The translations under genes were made by a program, and so were the position numbers. This document shows positions 1-12,640 of a DNA stretch of 64,000 nt, one piece after another. Below the pieces are notes generated by a model. The model saw only the letters and a program-made list of their open reading frames with translations, was not told the origin of the DNA and did no database searches. Origin of the DNA: Scleromitrula shiraiana (taxonomy: Eukaryota; Ascomycota; Leotiomycetes; Helotiales; Sclerotiniaceae); assembly GCA_028455995.1 (NCBI GenBank), contig JABELC010000001.1, forward strand, positions 4,762,501 to 4,826,500, read 5' to 3'. Each line of letters begins with the position of its first letter. The first letter of the stretch is position 1.

Positions 1-212
1 TGAGGCGGGGGAGAAGACGGTGGTGAGTGCTTTGGAAGTTTTTCTTTTGTTTCCCGTCCTGTTCATTGCTGAGTATTGTTGCTAATTATCTCATATCCGG
101 ATAGGGGGTTGATAAGGCTACGACGTTTGAGTTGAAGAATGTAGATGGGCGTATCATAACAGATGTTGAGACTAAGGGTTCGTTTGACATGACGATTACT
201 TATAACGGTTAA
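1..212 (+). CDS. C-terminal end of a hypothetical protein (partial, 2 exons)
   Basis: The end of a gene that starts left of the window. Exon 1 is read in the frame starting at base 2 and stops at 22, where GTGAGT gives a good donor. The intron runs 23-104, contains a CTAAT-like branch site near 82-86 and ends ATAG. Exon 2 (105-212) reads on in phase as a 35-residue tail ending TITYNG and TAA at 210-212. The tail alternates charged and hydrophobic residues like beta strands, but I do not recognise the family. The coding call rests only on the open frame, the clean splice signals and base composition, so it is moderate. Confidence 0.5.
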
Positions 213-968
213 TATCATGGCCATATCGTATCTTGGTTTATTGGAGTTAATAAGTTAGGGGGATTTGTAATTATATATTTCACGTTACTGATCTGGGCTC
301 AATATGAGGGTATTCTTGTAACTGTTGATAATTCTTGTATTAGTTGGAAGGGAACTAAATTCCTTAAGAAGGTTAAAGAATGAAGTTATGTTTCTAGATT
401 ATCAAATATATTCCATATATTTGCCCCAAAACGACGAGATATCCAAAGCCGTTCGTATTTAATGTTAATACTATGACAGTAATACTAGTGTTGGTTGAAA
501 AAAAGGCTAATTGAAAGACTAATAGCAATCATATTTTATGTTGTGCTACTCAGGTTATGGTTCATATATCTAGGATGCTGCCCAGATGTATTGGAACTTG
601 CAATACTACAATGAGATACCCTACATATTGGCATAGTATCAAAGGATCTACATAGGGGTAGCTCGGTTTCGGTGGTTAGGCTATACGCTTATGTTATCAA
701 GTTCCTTGCTTCACCAGCTTATTATCTCGGCATCTAATTTGTCTCACATTTCACCTTTTATCTTTTTTTTCGTTGAAAATATACTCGAGTGCTGTTTTTC
801 TTCAACTTTATCTGGTACAATTATCATGTTTGCCCGGAATCTTAAATCAGCCTCATGGGCTGGAGAAAATTCAGATGGACAGCATGTCCCACAGGCAGAA
901 AGATCAGTAGTGCAATATACTCAGCTCGAGTCATAAACAGCGCAACGATCTGAACGCGGTTTATTTGA
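213..968. other. Intergenic stretch, no convincing gene
   Basis: Contains an 81-codon open frame at 691-936 (+) with no recognisable domain and a hydrophobic, low-information N-terminus; I do not call it a gene. The missing N-terminal half of the disrupted F-box-like gene at 969 should lie here if it survives, but I could not recognise it. Confidence 0.4.
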
Positions 969-1404
969 ATCATCTGTTCTGTTCAATATATCAACGTAGA
1001 TATTATTACAGATCGCGAGTTACTTGTCTCTTCCCACAGCCGTTGCTCTTGGTCGGGCCTAGCTAGTTTTAGGTCTAGATCTAGTTCTAGTTCTAGTTGT
1101 AGCCTTGCTTACTTCACCAACATAAGCTTCTACGATCTAGCTCGATCTCAGACAGTTGCACCTGATACATTCGAAAATACCCATAGGGTCTTCAAGCTTT
1201 GTAGTCATCTGCACTTCGAGATACGTCAACAATTGAGGCACAAAAAACATCCATATTGTATCACAATTTTTGGCGGGGATTTTGGGAGGCCGAGCAGGAA
1301 CCGTGTAATAAAAATACTGGAAAGTCAGAATGATTTCGATTGCAGAGATGTCCGTGAACCAGTGATATCGGGAGTGAGAAGATGTCCGTATTGTTGGTCG
1401 GAAT

Positions 1405-1572
1405 TATAAAAGGTCAGACATGAAGAAGAGCATTATAGATTGATATATAATTATATTGTTAATTGATTAGCTAAAATCTTAATTCTATAAAGGGAAATAT
1501 ATATCAACCATTAATTATATAATTATACTAATTCTAATATAAAATGATTTTTATCCGGTAACTATTTTAATA
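1405..1572 (-). repeat. 3' LTR of outer Copia element
   Basis: 168-bp LTR in reverse orientation. It ends at TATAAAAGGTCAG on its outer side, directly after target duplication GGAAT, and is a RIP-diverged match to the other three LTRs. Confidence 0.9.
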
Positions 1573-1659
1573 TATTTTTTTATTGATATGTTGATTATTT
1601 ATATTAATTTAATTATCCTTTATTTTATACTATATGTATATAATTATTCTATTATATTC

Positions 1660-1827
1660 TGTTAGAATGGTTGCCGGATAAGGATCACTCCATATTAGGA
1701 CTAGTGTAATTATATAATCAATGGTTGATATATATTTTCTTTTATGAGATCAAGACTTTAGTTAGTTAGTTAACAATATAATGATATATCAATTCATAAT
1801 GCTTTTCTTTATATTTGACTTTTTATA
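1660..1827 (+). repeat. 5' LTR of inner Copia element
   Basis: 168 bp, starting TGTTAGAATGGTTGCCGGAT. It and 12165-12332 keep the most C and G of the four LTRs and so are closest to the ancestral sequence. Confidence 0.9.
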
Positions 1828-1841
1828 GATTATGAGTCTAG
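1828..1841 (+). other. Putative primer-binding site of the inner element (half-tRNA type)
   Basis: Immediately 3' of the 5' LTR the sequence is GATTATGAGTCTAG. Allowing G->A and C->T change, it fits the complement of an initiator-Met tRNA anticodon arm (GGTTATGAGCC). Priming by an internal fragment of initiator tRNA is known for Copia elements. The outer copy has the more heavily mutated GATTATAAATTCAA at the matching place (reverse complement of 12151-12164). Confidence 0.5.
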
Positions 1842-4800
1842 AAGCATTTAAAGATTATTAATTATATTTAACTTATTTAAAAAAGTCTATCTACTATTTT
1901 CATTTCAAGTTTTTTATAGAGGATATTATCAAAAAGAAGTCGAAACGAATTACTGGAAATCAAATAAATATCATAATAATATAAGTTTATAAAGCATTTA
2001 ATAATATTAGATTAAATAAAAGTTTTAGATTAAATAAAAGTTTATTAATTTTTAATATAAATTAATAAAAATATAGGCTAATAATAATAAATTTTCAAAA
2101 ATCTATATTAAGATTAAAGCATATTAGTAATTTTATTAATTTATATTTTTAATATCTATTTGATAAAATATTAAATATTATTAAAAAAAAAATTATAATT
2201 AATGATCTTGTATAAAATATAAAAATTAATTTAATTTTTTTATTTAAAAAATCATTTTAATATTATAAAATTAATAGAATAATATAAAAAATTAATTATG
2301 CAATTTAATAAAAAATTATAATAATATTTAATAGATTATTATTTTTTTTAATTTTTTTTTATTAATTGTTATTATAATAATTATTAAAATTATTATTTTT
2401 ATTTTTATTAATAAATTTAATTAATTTAATAATAAAATCAAGTTTATTATTGTTTGTTTTATAGATAAATTCAAAACAATATTTTAAGGGAGAGGAAAAT
2501 TATTTATATTAGATAAAAAATATTGAGGATATTGTTAATATAAATAGGTTAAAAAAGATTATTAAAAAAAAAGTAATAATATTAAAAGATATTGATTTTA
2601 TAATGTTTATAATTAAAATAAAAATTAAGATTTAAAAAGAATAAAATAAAAAAGATATAAAAATATGTATTATTATTTATTAGTTTTTTTATATTAGTTT
2701 AATAAAATTAATTAAAAATAAAAAAATAATTTAAGAAATAATTAAAGTTTTTAAATATTAATATAGAGATAAAGATTATATTTTTAATTATAATAAATTA
2801 ATTAAATATAATTAAATAAGTATAAATGATTTTAAAAGTATTTAAAAGATAGTTATTATAATTTATTAATTATTTGTAAAATTTATTAAAGTAAAATTAA
2901 TATTAAATATAATAATTTAATATATGTAATTTATTATAATAATAGATAAAAAGTTTTTTATTTAAGTAGAATGATAATACTTTATTATTTAAAATTTAGA
3001 AATAGATAAATTTAATATAATAAAAAATTTTATAATTAATTTTATTGATAAAATTTGATAAATTGAAAATTTAGAAAATAAAATAGTATTTTTTGATAAT
3101 AAAAGTTAAAAAGTTTTATAAAAAAAAAGAGTTATATTTAAATAAAATAATTTTAATTTTAATTATTTTAATAAATCTAATTTATATATTTATTATGATA
3201 ATTTTAGTTTTAATTTAGTTTGATTTTATAATTTTAATATATGTTTAAATAATTTAAAGAATGTAGATATAAAGAAAAAATAGGAGGATAAGAATAGTAT
3301 TAAATAGAAAATTTGGATTAAAATCAAGAATAGAATATTAAATGATAAATTTAATAATAAAGTTTTAAATTTAAATGATAAAAAAAAATCTAATAATTAT
3401 AAAAATTTCAAAATAATAATAATAATATTATTTATAATAATTGGAAATTTTTTATATGGTTTATTTAATAATAAATTAATTTTAGATATTATTATGAATA
3501 TTTAATATAAATATATTTAGATTTATAATATTGATGTTTTATATTATTATATATAGGATATGTTAGAGTTTGTTATATTTTGGAAATTTATATTATATAA
3601 ATCAAAAAAATTTGGGTTATTATTAATAAATAAAATAATTTATTTTATAGGAATAGATAAAATCATATTAAAATACTTTATAAAAAACAAATTTAAAATG
3701 CTTTTTTTATATTAAAATATTCTATATTTTAATAAATTATTATTAAAGTTGTTTTTAAGTATGATATAGTAAAAAAATAATAAATATATATAATATAATT
3801 ATATATAAAATAATAAAGAAATTGCTTATTTCTAAATAAATTTAGATATATATATTATTATTAAATTATAAAATAAAATAATAATCTATTTAATATTTTT
3901 AATACTATTTTTAAATATTGATATTTATAAAAAACATATTAATATAAATATTTAATATAAATAATTTAAATATTCTTTTGAAAAAAATATTAAAATAATT
4001 TAAGAAATAATAAAAGGATTATTTATTGAAAATTTAATAAAATATTTTAAAAAAAAGAAAAAAGTTTATGAAATATATAAATTAACAAAATTATATTGAA
4101 TATTATAAAAAACGATCAATTTAAAATTAATTAAAATTTTTAAGCTTTTATATATCGATATTATCAAAATCAATTTAATTAGTATTAATAAATATTAATA
4201 TATTATTATTATTATTGATAGAGTATTTTGGTTTAAATAGATCTATATTTATAAATATAAAGAAAGTATTAAATTAATTTTATAAATCATTATAAAACGA
4301 TTTGAACTTTAATATAGTCAAAAATTTATAAAATGAAGATTAAATGGAAACAAAGAATATAATATAAATAATTTAGATAAATTTGTTAAAAACGCTAATT
4401 TAGTAATTAAGTTTATTATATTATATATTTTAGATTAAAATAAGGTTTTAAAATGATTAATTTATATTTTGTTTAAAAAAATATAAATAATTATAATTAA
4501 TAAAGAAATATCTTTAATATTTTAGCTAAAAATATGTTAAAGTATAATTTATATTATAAATTAAACTATAATTATTTTAATCAAAAAAATGATTTTATAT
4601 AAAGTATTTATAAATTAAATCAATTTAAATCATAATAATAAATTCTTAATTATATATTTATATATATTAAACTATAGAGTATATATATATATTCTAAAAA
4701 AAAAATATGTTTTTAATCAAAAACTTATTTTATATATTGAAATCGATATTTTAATAGACTTTAAAAACAATTATATATATTATATATATATTTTAATATA

Positions 4801-6927
4801 AGTTAAAAAGAAAATTGTATAAATTTTAAATATTCAATTTAATAAAAAAAATTTAATTATTAATCTAAATGATAATATTATTATTGATTTTCAAAGTAAA
4901 AAAAATAATAATAATAATATTTTAAAGTTAGTAGATGGTTTTTAATATATATAATTTGATAAATTTATTATTAATATATTAAAAAAGTTATTTAATATAA
5001 ATAAATATATAGAAATTAAAAACAAAAAACTATTTAATTAAATATTCGATAATAATAATGATATTGATATTGTTAATAAGGCTTTATTTTTTGTTTTATT
5101 TGAATTTAAAAAAAGATAAGATTGATTAGTAAATTTAAAAAATAAAGAAAAAGTATTATTAATCGATATTAATAAAGTTATTTGATTTTTATATAATATA
5201 TAAATAATATTTATTGTATTTAATATAATGTATTACAATAATAATAATGATTTTAAAATTTTAGAAAAAGTATTAATAAGTTTAAAAAAAAAATATTAGA
5301 TTAAAGTTATTAAATTAGAATATAAATCATTATATAATAATAAAATATTTAGATTAATCAAAAAATTTAAAATACTTGATATTATTAATAAATATAAGAT
5401 TTTATAAAATAAATTTATTTTTAAATAAAAATACGATAAAGAAAGAAAAATCATCAAATATAAAATTTATTAAATTATTTAAAAATATAAACAAAAATAT
5501 AGAAAAAATTATAATTAGATATATATAAAAATATATAAAACAATTATATAGAAAACTTTTATAATATTAATAATAAAAAACAATCTTAAAATTGAATAAA
5601 TAAATATTATTATAATATTTTTAAATAATGAATTTAATAAATTTATTTTTATTAAATTATTATTATATTAAATTAAAAATAAAATTATATTTAATTTTAC
5701 AAATAACAATATTTTATAAATATATATATTATTAAAAACTTTATATAAGCTAAAACAATCTTTATAATTATAATAAAACATATTATATATCAAATTTATT
5801 AATATAAAATTCAAATTTTTTAATATTGATAATTGTATATATTATAATTTTATTATAAAAATTATTATGTATATTTATATTGACGATTTTTTTATAATTG
5901 ATAAATAATAATCGATTAATTAAATCAAATAAAGCTTAATAAAAGTATTTAAAATAGAAAATCTTGGATTTATCATTTATTTTTTAAATATTAAAATTAT
6001 CAAAAATAAAAAAAAAAAGATTATTATTTTATATTAAAATGTTTATATATAAAAAATATTAAAAAAGTTTAATTTTAATAATTATAAATCAAAATCTATA
6101 TCAATAATATTAAAAATTATAAATCTAATAATATTAAATATTAAAATAATAATATTAAAATTTATCATTAAATATTAATCAAAAATAAAATTATTCAAAT
6201 TCTTTTATATTTAAATCGATATTTTATTTGTAATTAAAATTTTATACAAATTTTTAATTAATCTAATAATTGTTTATATATTGATTTATAATAAAGTTTA
6301 TTAATATATATCTAAAATAATCAATTATATTATAATTTATAATAAAATAATTAATAAATATATTAAAAATTATAATGATTTAAATTATATTAATAATATC
6401 ACAATTAAAAAAAGCATTTTTAAATATATTTATTTTATATATAAAAACATCATTTTAATATAATCTAAAAAATAAATTACTATCGCATTTTTTTTAATCA
6501 AATCAAAATATTATAATCTAATCAAAATATCAATAAAAGTTTTATAAATATAATAATTTTTAGTCAAAATTAAATATAACAATAATAACATTATATATAT
6601 TATATTTTATAATAATAATTAAAAAAATTTAATATTTATAAAAAATCTAGAAATCCATTAATATATAAAACATATAACTATAAAATACTATTTTATTTAA
6701 AAACAGATTATATAAAAATATATCGATTTATAATTTATTTTAATTAAAAAAATAATAACAAATAATTTAACAAAATCATTAATATCAATTAAATATCAAT
6801 ATTTTATTAAAATGCTTCATATAAAAATATTTAAAATACAAAATATAATAAAATAAATATATATATATAATATAAAATAAAAAATGATCAAATTAATATA
6901 AATAATCAATATATTAATAAAGAAATA

Positions 6928-7095
6928 TATTAAAATAATTACTAGATAAAAATCATTCTATATTAGAACTAATATAATTATATAATCAATAATTGATATA
7001 TATCTTCCCTTATAAAATCAAGACCTTAGCTAGTCAATTAACAATATAATTATATATCAACCCATAATGCTCTTCTTCATATCTGACCTTTTATA
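6928..7095 (+). repeat. 3' LTR of inner Copia element
   Basis: 168 bp, starting TATTAAAATAATTAC, a transition-only version of the 5' LTR start. It ends CCTTTTATA before the duplication TATTC. Confidence 0.9.
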
Positions 7096-10000
7096 TATTC
7101 TACATCTCAAACATCCCTATACAAAGCATTTTGATGAAATGTTGATGTTTAATTAATATTAATAGTTTAATTAAATTATTTATTACTATTTTTTTAATTA
7201 AAACGAACTAAAAATCGATATGTTTTTATATAATCTATTTTTTAATAAAGTAATATTTTATAGTTATATATTTTATATATTAATGGATTTCTAGATTTTT
7301 TATAAATGCTAGATTACCTTAATTATTATTGTAAAATATGATATATATATTATCATTATTATTATATTTAATTTCGATTAGAAATTATTATATTTATAAA
7401 ATTTTTATTGATATTTTAATTAAATTATAATATTTTGATTTGATTAAAGAAAATATAATAATAATTTGTTTTTTAGATTATATTAAAATAATATTTTTAT
7501 ATATAAAATAAATATATTTAAAAATACTTTTTTAAGTTGTAATATTATTAATGTAATTTAAGTCGTTATAATTTTTGATGTATTTATTAATTATTTTATT
7601 ATAAATTATAATATAATTAATTATTTTAGATATATATTAATAAACTTTATTATAAATTGATATATAAATGATTATTGGATTAATTAGAAATCTATATAAA
7701 ATTTTGATTATAAATAAAATATTGATTTGAATGTAACGAAATTTGAATAATTTTATTTTTGATTAATATTTAATAATAAATTTTAGTATTGTTATTTTAA
7801 TGTTTAATATTATTAGATTTATAATTTTTGATATTATTAATATAGATTTTGATTTGTAATTATCAAAATTAAATTTCTTTAATATTTTTTATATATAAAT
7901 ATTTTGATATAAAGTAATAATTTTCTTTTTTTTATTTTTAATAATTTTAATGTTTAAAAAATAAATAGTAAATCCAAAATTTTTCATTTTAAATGTTTTT
8001 ATTAAGCTTTATTTAACTTGATTAACTAATTATTATTTATCGATTATAAAGAAATCGTTAATATAAATGTATATAATGATTTTTATAATAAAATTATAAT
8101 ATATATAATTATTAATATTAAAAAGTTTAAATTTTATATTAATAAATTTAATATATAATATATTTTATTATAATTATAAAAATTGTTTTAATTTATATAA
8201 AATTTTTAATAATATATATATTTATAAGATATTATTATTAATAAAGTTGAATATGATTTTATTTTCAATTTAGTATAATAATAATTTAATAAAAATAAAC
8301 TTATCAAGTTTATTATTTAAAAATATTATAATAGCATTTATTTATTTAATTTTGAGATTATTTTTTATTATTAATATTATAAAGGTTTTTTATATAGTTA
8401 TTTTATATATTTTTATATATATTTGGTTATAATCTTTTTTATATTTTTGTTTATATTTTTAAATAATTTAATGAATTTTGTATTTAATGATTTTTTTTTT
8501 TTTTATTGTATTTTTATTTGAAAATGAATTTATTTTATAAGATTTTATATTTATTAATAATATTAAATATTTTAAATTTTTTAATTAATTTAAATATTTT
8601 ATTGTTGTATAGCGATTTGTATTTTAACTTAATAACTTTGATTTAATATTTTTTTTTTAAATTTGTTAATGCTTTTTTTAAAGTTTTGGAATTATTGTTG
8701 TTATTACAATAAATTATATTAAATATAATAAATATTATTTGTATGTTATATGAAGATTAAATAATTTTATTAATATTGGTTGATGATGCTTTTTTTTTGT
8801 TTTTTAAATTTATTAATCGATTTTATCTTTTTTTAAGTTCAAATGAAATAAAAAATAAAACTTTATTGATAATATTAATATTATTATTATTGTTAAATAT
8901 TTGATTAAATAGTTCTTTATTTTTAATTTTTATATATTTATTTATATTAAATAGCTTTTTTAATATATTAGTAATAAGTTTGTCGAGTTGTATATATTGG
9001 AAATTATCAATTAGTTTTAAAATATTATTATTATTATCTCTTTTGCTTTAAAGATCGATAATAATATTATTATTGTTTGGTTTAGTGATTAGATTTTTTT
9101 TATTGAATCGAATATTTGAAGTTTGTATAATTTTTTTTCTAGCTTATATTAGAACATATATACGATATATATGATTACCCTCAAAATTTATTAAAATACC
9201 GATTTTAATGTGTAAAATAAGTTTTTAATTAAAAATGCGTTTTTTTTTTAGAATATGTATATATATTTTATAGTTTAATATATATAAATATACGATTAAG
9301 AGTTTATTATTATAGCCTAAATTGATTTGATTTATGAATATTTTATATAAAATTATTTTTTTAATTGAGATAGTTGCAATTTGATTTATAATATAAATTA
9401 TATTTTGATATATCTTTAATTAAAGTTTTAAAAATATTTTCTTATTAATCATAATTATTTATACTTTTTTAAGCAAAATGCAAATTAATCGTTCTAAAAT
9501 CTTATTTTGATCTAGAGTATATAATATAATAAACTCAATAATTGAATTGGCATTATTAATAAACTTATCTAGATTATTTATACCATATTTTTTATCTTTA
9601 TCTAATCTCCATCTTATAAATTTTTAATTATATTAAAATTTAAATCGTTTTATAATGGTTTATAAAACTAATTTAATATCCTTTTTATATTTATAAATAT
9701 AGATTTATTTAAATCAAAATGTTTTATTAATGATAATGATAATATATTGATATTTATTAATATTAACTAAATTGATTTTAATAATATTGATGTGTAAAAG
9801 CTTAAAAATTTTATTTAATTTTGAATCGATAATCTTTTATGATATTTAATATGATTTTGCTAGTTTATATATTTTGTAAATTTCTTTTTTATTTTTAGAA
9901 TATTTTATTAGATTTTTAATAAGCAATCTTTTTATTATTTTTTAAGTTGTTTTAACATTTTTTTTAAAAAAATACCCAAATCGCTTATACTAAATATTTA

Positions 10001-12164
10001 TATTAACATATTTTTTATAAATATTGATATTTAAAGATAATATTAAAAATATTAAATAGATTATTATTTTGTTTTATGATTTAATAATAATATATATATT
10101 TAAATCTATTTGAAAATGAACAATTTTTTTATTATTTTATATATAATTATATTATATATATTTATTATTTTTTTATTATATCATGTTTAAAAATAACTTT
10201 AATAATAATTTATTAAAATATAGAGTATTTTGATATAAAAAAAATATCTTGAATTTATTTTTTATAAAGTATTTTAATATGATTTTGTTTATTTTTATAG
10301 AATAAATCATTTTATTTATTGATAATAACCCAAATTTTTTTGATTTATATAATATAAATTTTCAAAATATAATAAATTTTGATATATTTTATATATAATA
10401 ATATAAAGTATCAATATTATAAATTTAGATATATTTATATTAAATATTTATAATAATATTTAAAATTAATTTGTTATTAAATAAATTATACAGAAAGTTT
10501 TTAATTATTATAAATAATATTATTATTATTATTTTAAAATTTTTATAATTATTAGATTTTTTATTATTATTTAAATTTAAAGCTTTATTATTGAATTTGT
10601 TGTTTAACACTCTATTTTTAATTTTGATCTAAGTTTTTTATTTAATACTATTTTTATTCTCTTATTTCTTTTTTATATTAGCGTTTTTTAGATTGTTTAG
10701 GCATATATTAAAATTGTAAAATCAAGCTAGATTAAAATTAAAATTATTATAATAAATGCACGAATTAGATTTATTAAAATAATTAGAATTAAAATTATTT
10801 TATTTAAATATAATTTTTTTTTTTTATAAAATTCCTTAATTTTTATTGCTAAAAAGTATTATTCTATTTTTTAAATTTTTTATTTATCAAACTTTATTAA
10901 TAAAGTCGATTATAAGATCTTTTACTATATTAAACTTATTTATTTTTAGATTTTAAATAATAGAATATTATCGTTTAATTTAAATAAAAAACTTTTTATC
11001 TATTATTATAATAAATTATATATATTAAATTATTATATTTAATATTAATTTCGCTTTAATAAATTTTATAAATAATTAATAAACTATAATAATCATTTTT
11101 TAAATATTTTCAAAATCATTTACATTTATTTAATTATATTTAATCAATTCATTATAATTAAAAATATAACCTTTATCTTTATATTAATATTCAAAAATTT
11201 TAATCATTTCTCAAATTATTCTTTTATCTTTGATTAACTTTACTAAGCTAATATAAAAAAACTAATAAATAATAATATATATTTTTACATTTTTTTTATT
11301 CTATTTTTTTTAAATCTTAATTTCTATTTTAATTGCAAACATTATAAAATCAATATTTTTTGGTATTATTGCTTTTTTTTTAATAACTTTTTTTAACTTA
11401 TTTACATTAGCAATATCTTTAATATTTTTAATCCAATATAAATAATTTTTTTTTTTTTTAAGATATTACTTTAAATTCATTTATAAAATAAATAATAATA
11501 AACTTGATTTTGCCATTAAATTGATTAAGTCTATTAATAAAAATAAAGATAATAGTTTTAATAATTGTTTTGATGGTGATTAATGAAAAAAAGTTGAAAA
11601 AAATAATAATTTATTAAATATTGTTATGATTTTTTATTGAATTGCATAATTAATCTTTTATATTATTTTATTAACCTTATAGTATTAAAATGATTTTTTG
11701 GACGAGAGAGTTAAATCAATTTTTATACTTTATATAAAACTATTAATTATAATTTTTTTTTTGACAATATTCAATATTTTATTGAATAAATATTAAAAGC
11801 GTAAATTAACGAAATTACTGATATATCTTGATTTTAATGTAGATTTTTGAAGGTTTATTGTTGTTAGCCTATATTTTTATTGATTTATATTGAATGTTTT
11901 AATTGAATCTTGGAACTGTTTATTAATAAATTTGTTATTAGACTTTTATATTAACGAGCTTTTGCTTAGTTTAACATTATTAAATGCTTTGTAAGCCTTT
12001 GTTACTATAATATTTATTTAGTTTTTAACAATTCATTTCGATTTTTTTTTAACAATATCTTTTATAAAGAATTTAAAATGGAAATGGTAAATAAACCTTT
12101 TTGAATATAATTTGAATAAATTGAATATAATTAGTAATTTTTAAATGTTTTTGAATTTATAATC

Positions 12165-12332
12165 TATAAAAGGTTAAATATAAAAAAAAACATTATAAAT
12201 TAATATATAATTATATTGTTAATTGATTAGTTAAGGTCTTGATTTTATAAGGGGAAATATATATCAACTATTGATTATATAATTACACTAGTCCTAATGT
12301 GGAATGATCCTTATCCGGCAACCATTCTAACA
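12165..12332 (-). repeat. 5' LTR of outer Copia element
   Basis: 168 bp in reverse orientation, ending CCATTCTAACA directly before duplication GGAAT at 12333-12337. Confidence 0.9.
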
Positions 12333-12640
12333 GGAATATTCAATCGTCAATGAGTATCTTACTGGTCATGGTTGGGTGGTGACTTTTATGCGTTGGAGGA
12401 ATCTTGGTGGTATGGATGATCTGGAAAATGATGAAGATTGGCAAAGACAAGTTACAATGAATGCTATGAATAAGGATCCTGAATCTACAGTTAATCAGTT
12501 ACGATATCAAGGGAAAAAATGATGTGAATTCTCCTTCGCTACTTTCTGCGCTATCTATGGCGTTTGATAATGGAGATTTGGGCAGCTGGAATAGGTCTTT
12601 CAAAAATAGAGGCATTGATGGACAGTTTTCACGGGCGTAG

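Larger units (their letters stand above)
1660..7095 (+). mobile_element. Inner Copia-type LTR retrotransposon nested in the outer copy, opposite orientation
   Basis: 5.44 kb, with 168-bp LTRs at 1660-1827 and 6928-7095 and a 5-bp duplication TATTC at 1655-1659 and 7096-7100. The remains of a polyprotein are readable in the Copia order gag, integrase, reverse transcriptase, RNase H. An integrase core lies near 4140-4450, with a degraded TPxQN-type motif near 4420-4440. The reverse-transcriptase YIDD catalytic box is at 5876-5887. An RNase H block with the NPEIH...KHI pattern is at about 6645-6700. Integrase before reverse transcriptase and the Y[IV]DD box are characteristic of Ty1/Copia. Stops (mostly TAA/TAG) are scattered throughout and consistent with RIP of CAA, CAG and TGG codons. 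The element cannot be autonomous in this state. Confidence 0.93.
1405..12332 (-). mobile_element. Outer Copia-type LTR retrotransposon, RIP-degraded, interrupted by a nested copy
   Basis: Bounded by 168-bp LTRs in reverse orientation at 1405-1572 (3' LTR) and 12165-12332 (5' LTR). The LTR begins TGTTAGAAT and ends CTTTTATA. A 5-bp target duplication GGAAT lies at 1400-1404 and 12333-12337. Removing the nested element (1660-7095) and its TATTC duplication leaves about 5.49 kb. The internal sequence 7101-12164, read in reverse complement, matches the nested element throughout, and 1573-1654 matches the nested element's 3' internal end (about 6844-6927). No long open frame survives and the AT content is extreme, with almost only C->T and G->A differences between copies. 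The plus strand here is T-rich because the A-rich coding strand is minus. Confidence 0.93.
969..12640 (+). pseudogene. F-box-like family gene split by a retrotransposon (969-1404 and 12333-12640)
   Basis: A plus-strand open frame runs from just after a TGA at 966-968 to 1404. It then resumes in the same frame after 10.9 kb of inserted retrotransposon and its GGAAT duplication, reaching TGA at 12520-12522. Across the junction it reads RCPYCWSEYSIV, then GHGWVVTFMRWRNLGG and DEDWQRQ. This parallels the 14031-15257 gene (RCEQCFTEA..., TVWKNLG) and its ICPHLEYK block, matched here by LCSHLHFE near 1197-1220. The coding meaning is preserved, so the insertion is inferred to have hit a gene that was open at the time. 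The TGA at 12520 follows an A6 run; one base less would extend the frame to TAG at 12638-12640, so a later frameshift is likely. The N-terminal F-box half was not recognised upstream. Confidence 0.7.

Noticed and set aside
691..936. 81-codon open frame as a small secreted protein
   Set aside because: No convincing signal peptide cleavage region, no cysteine pattern, and normal chance length for this composition.
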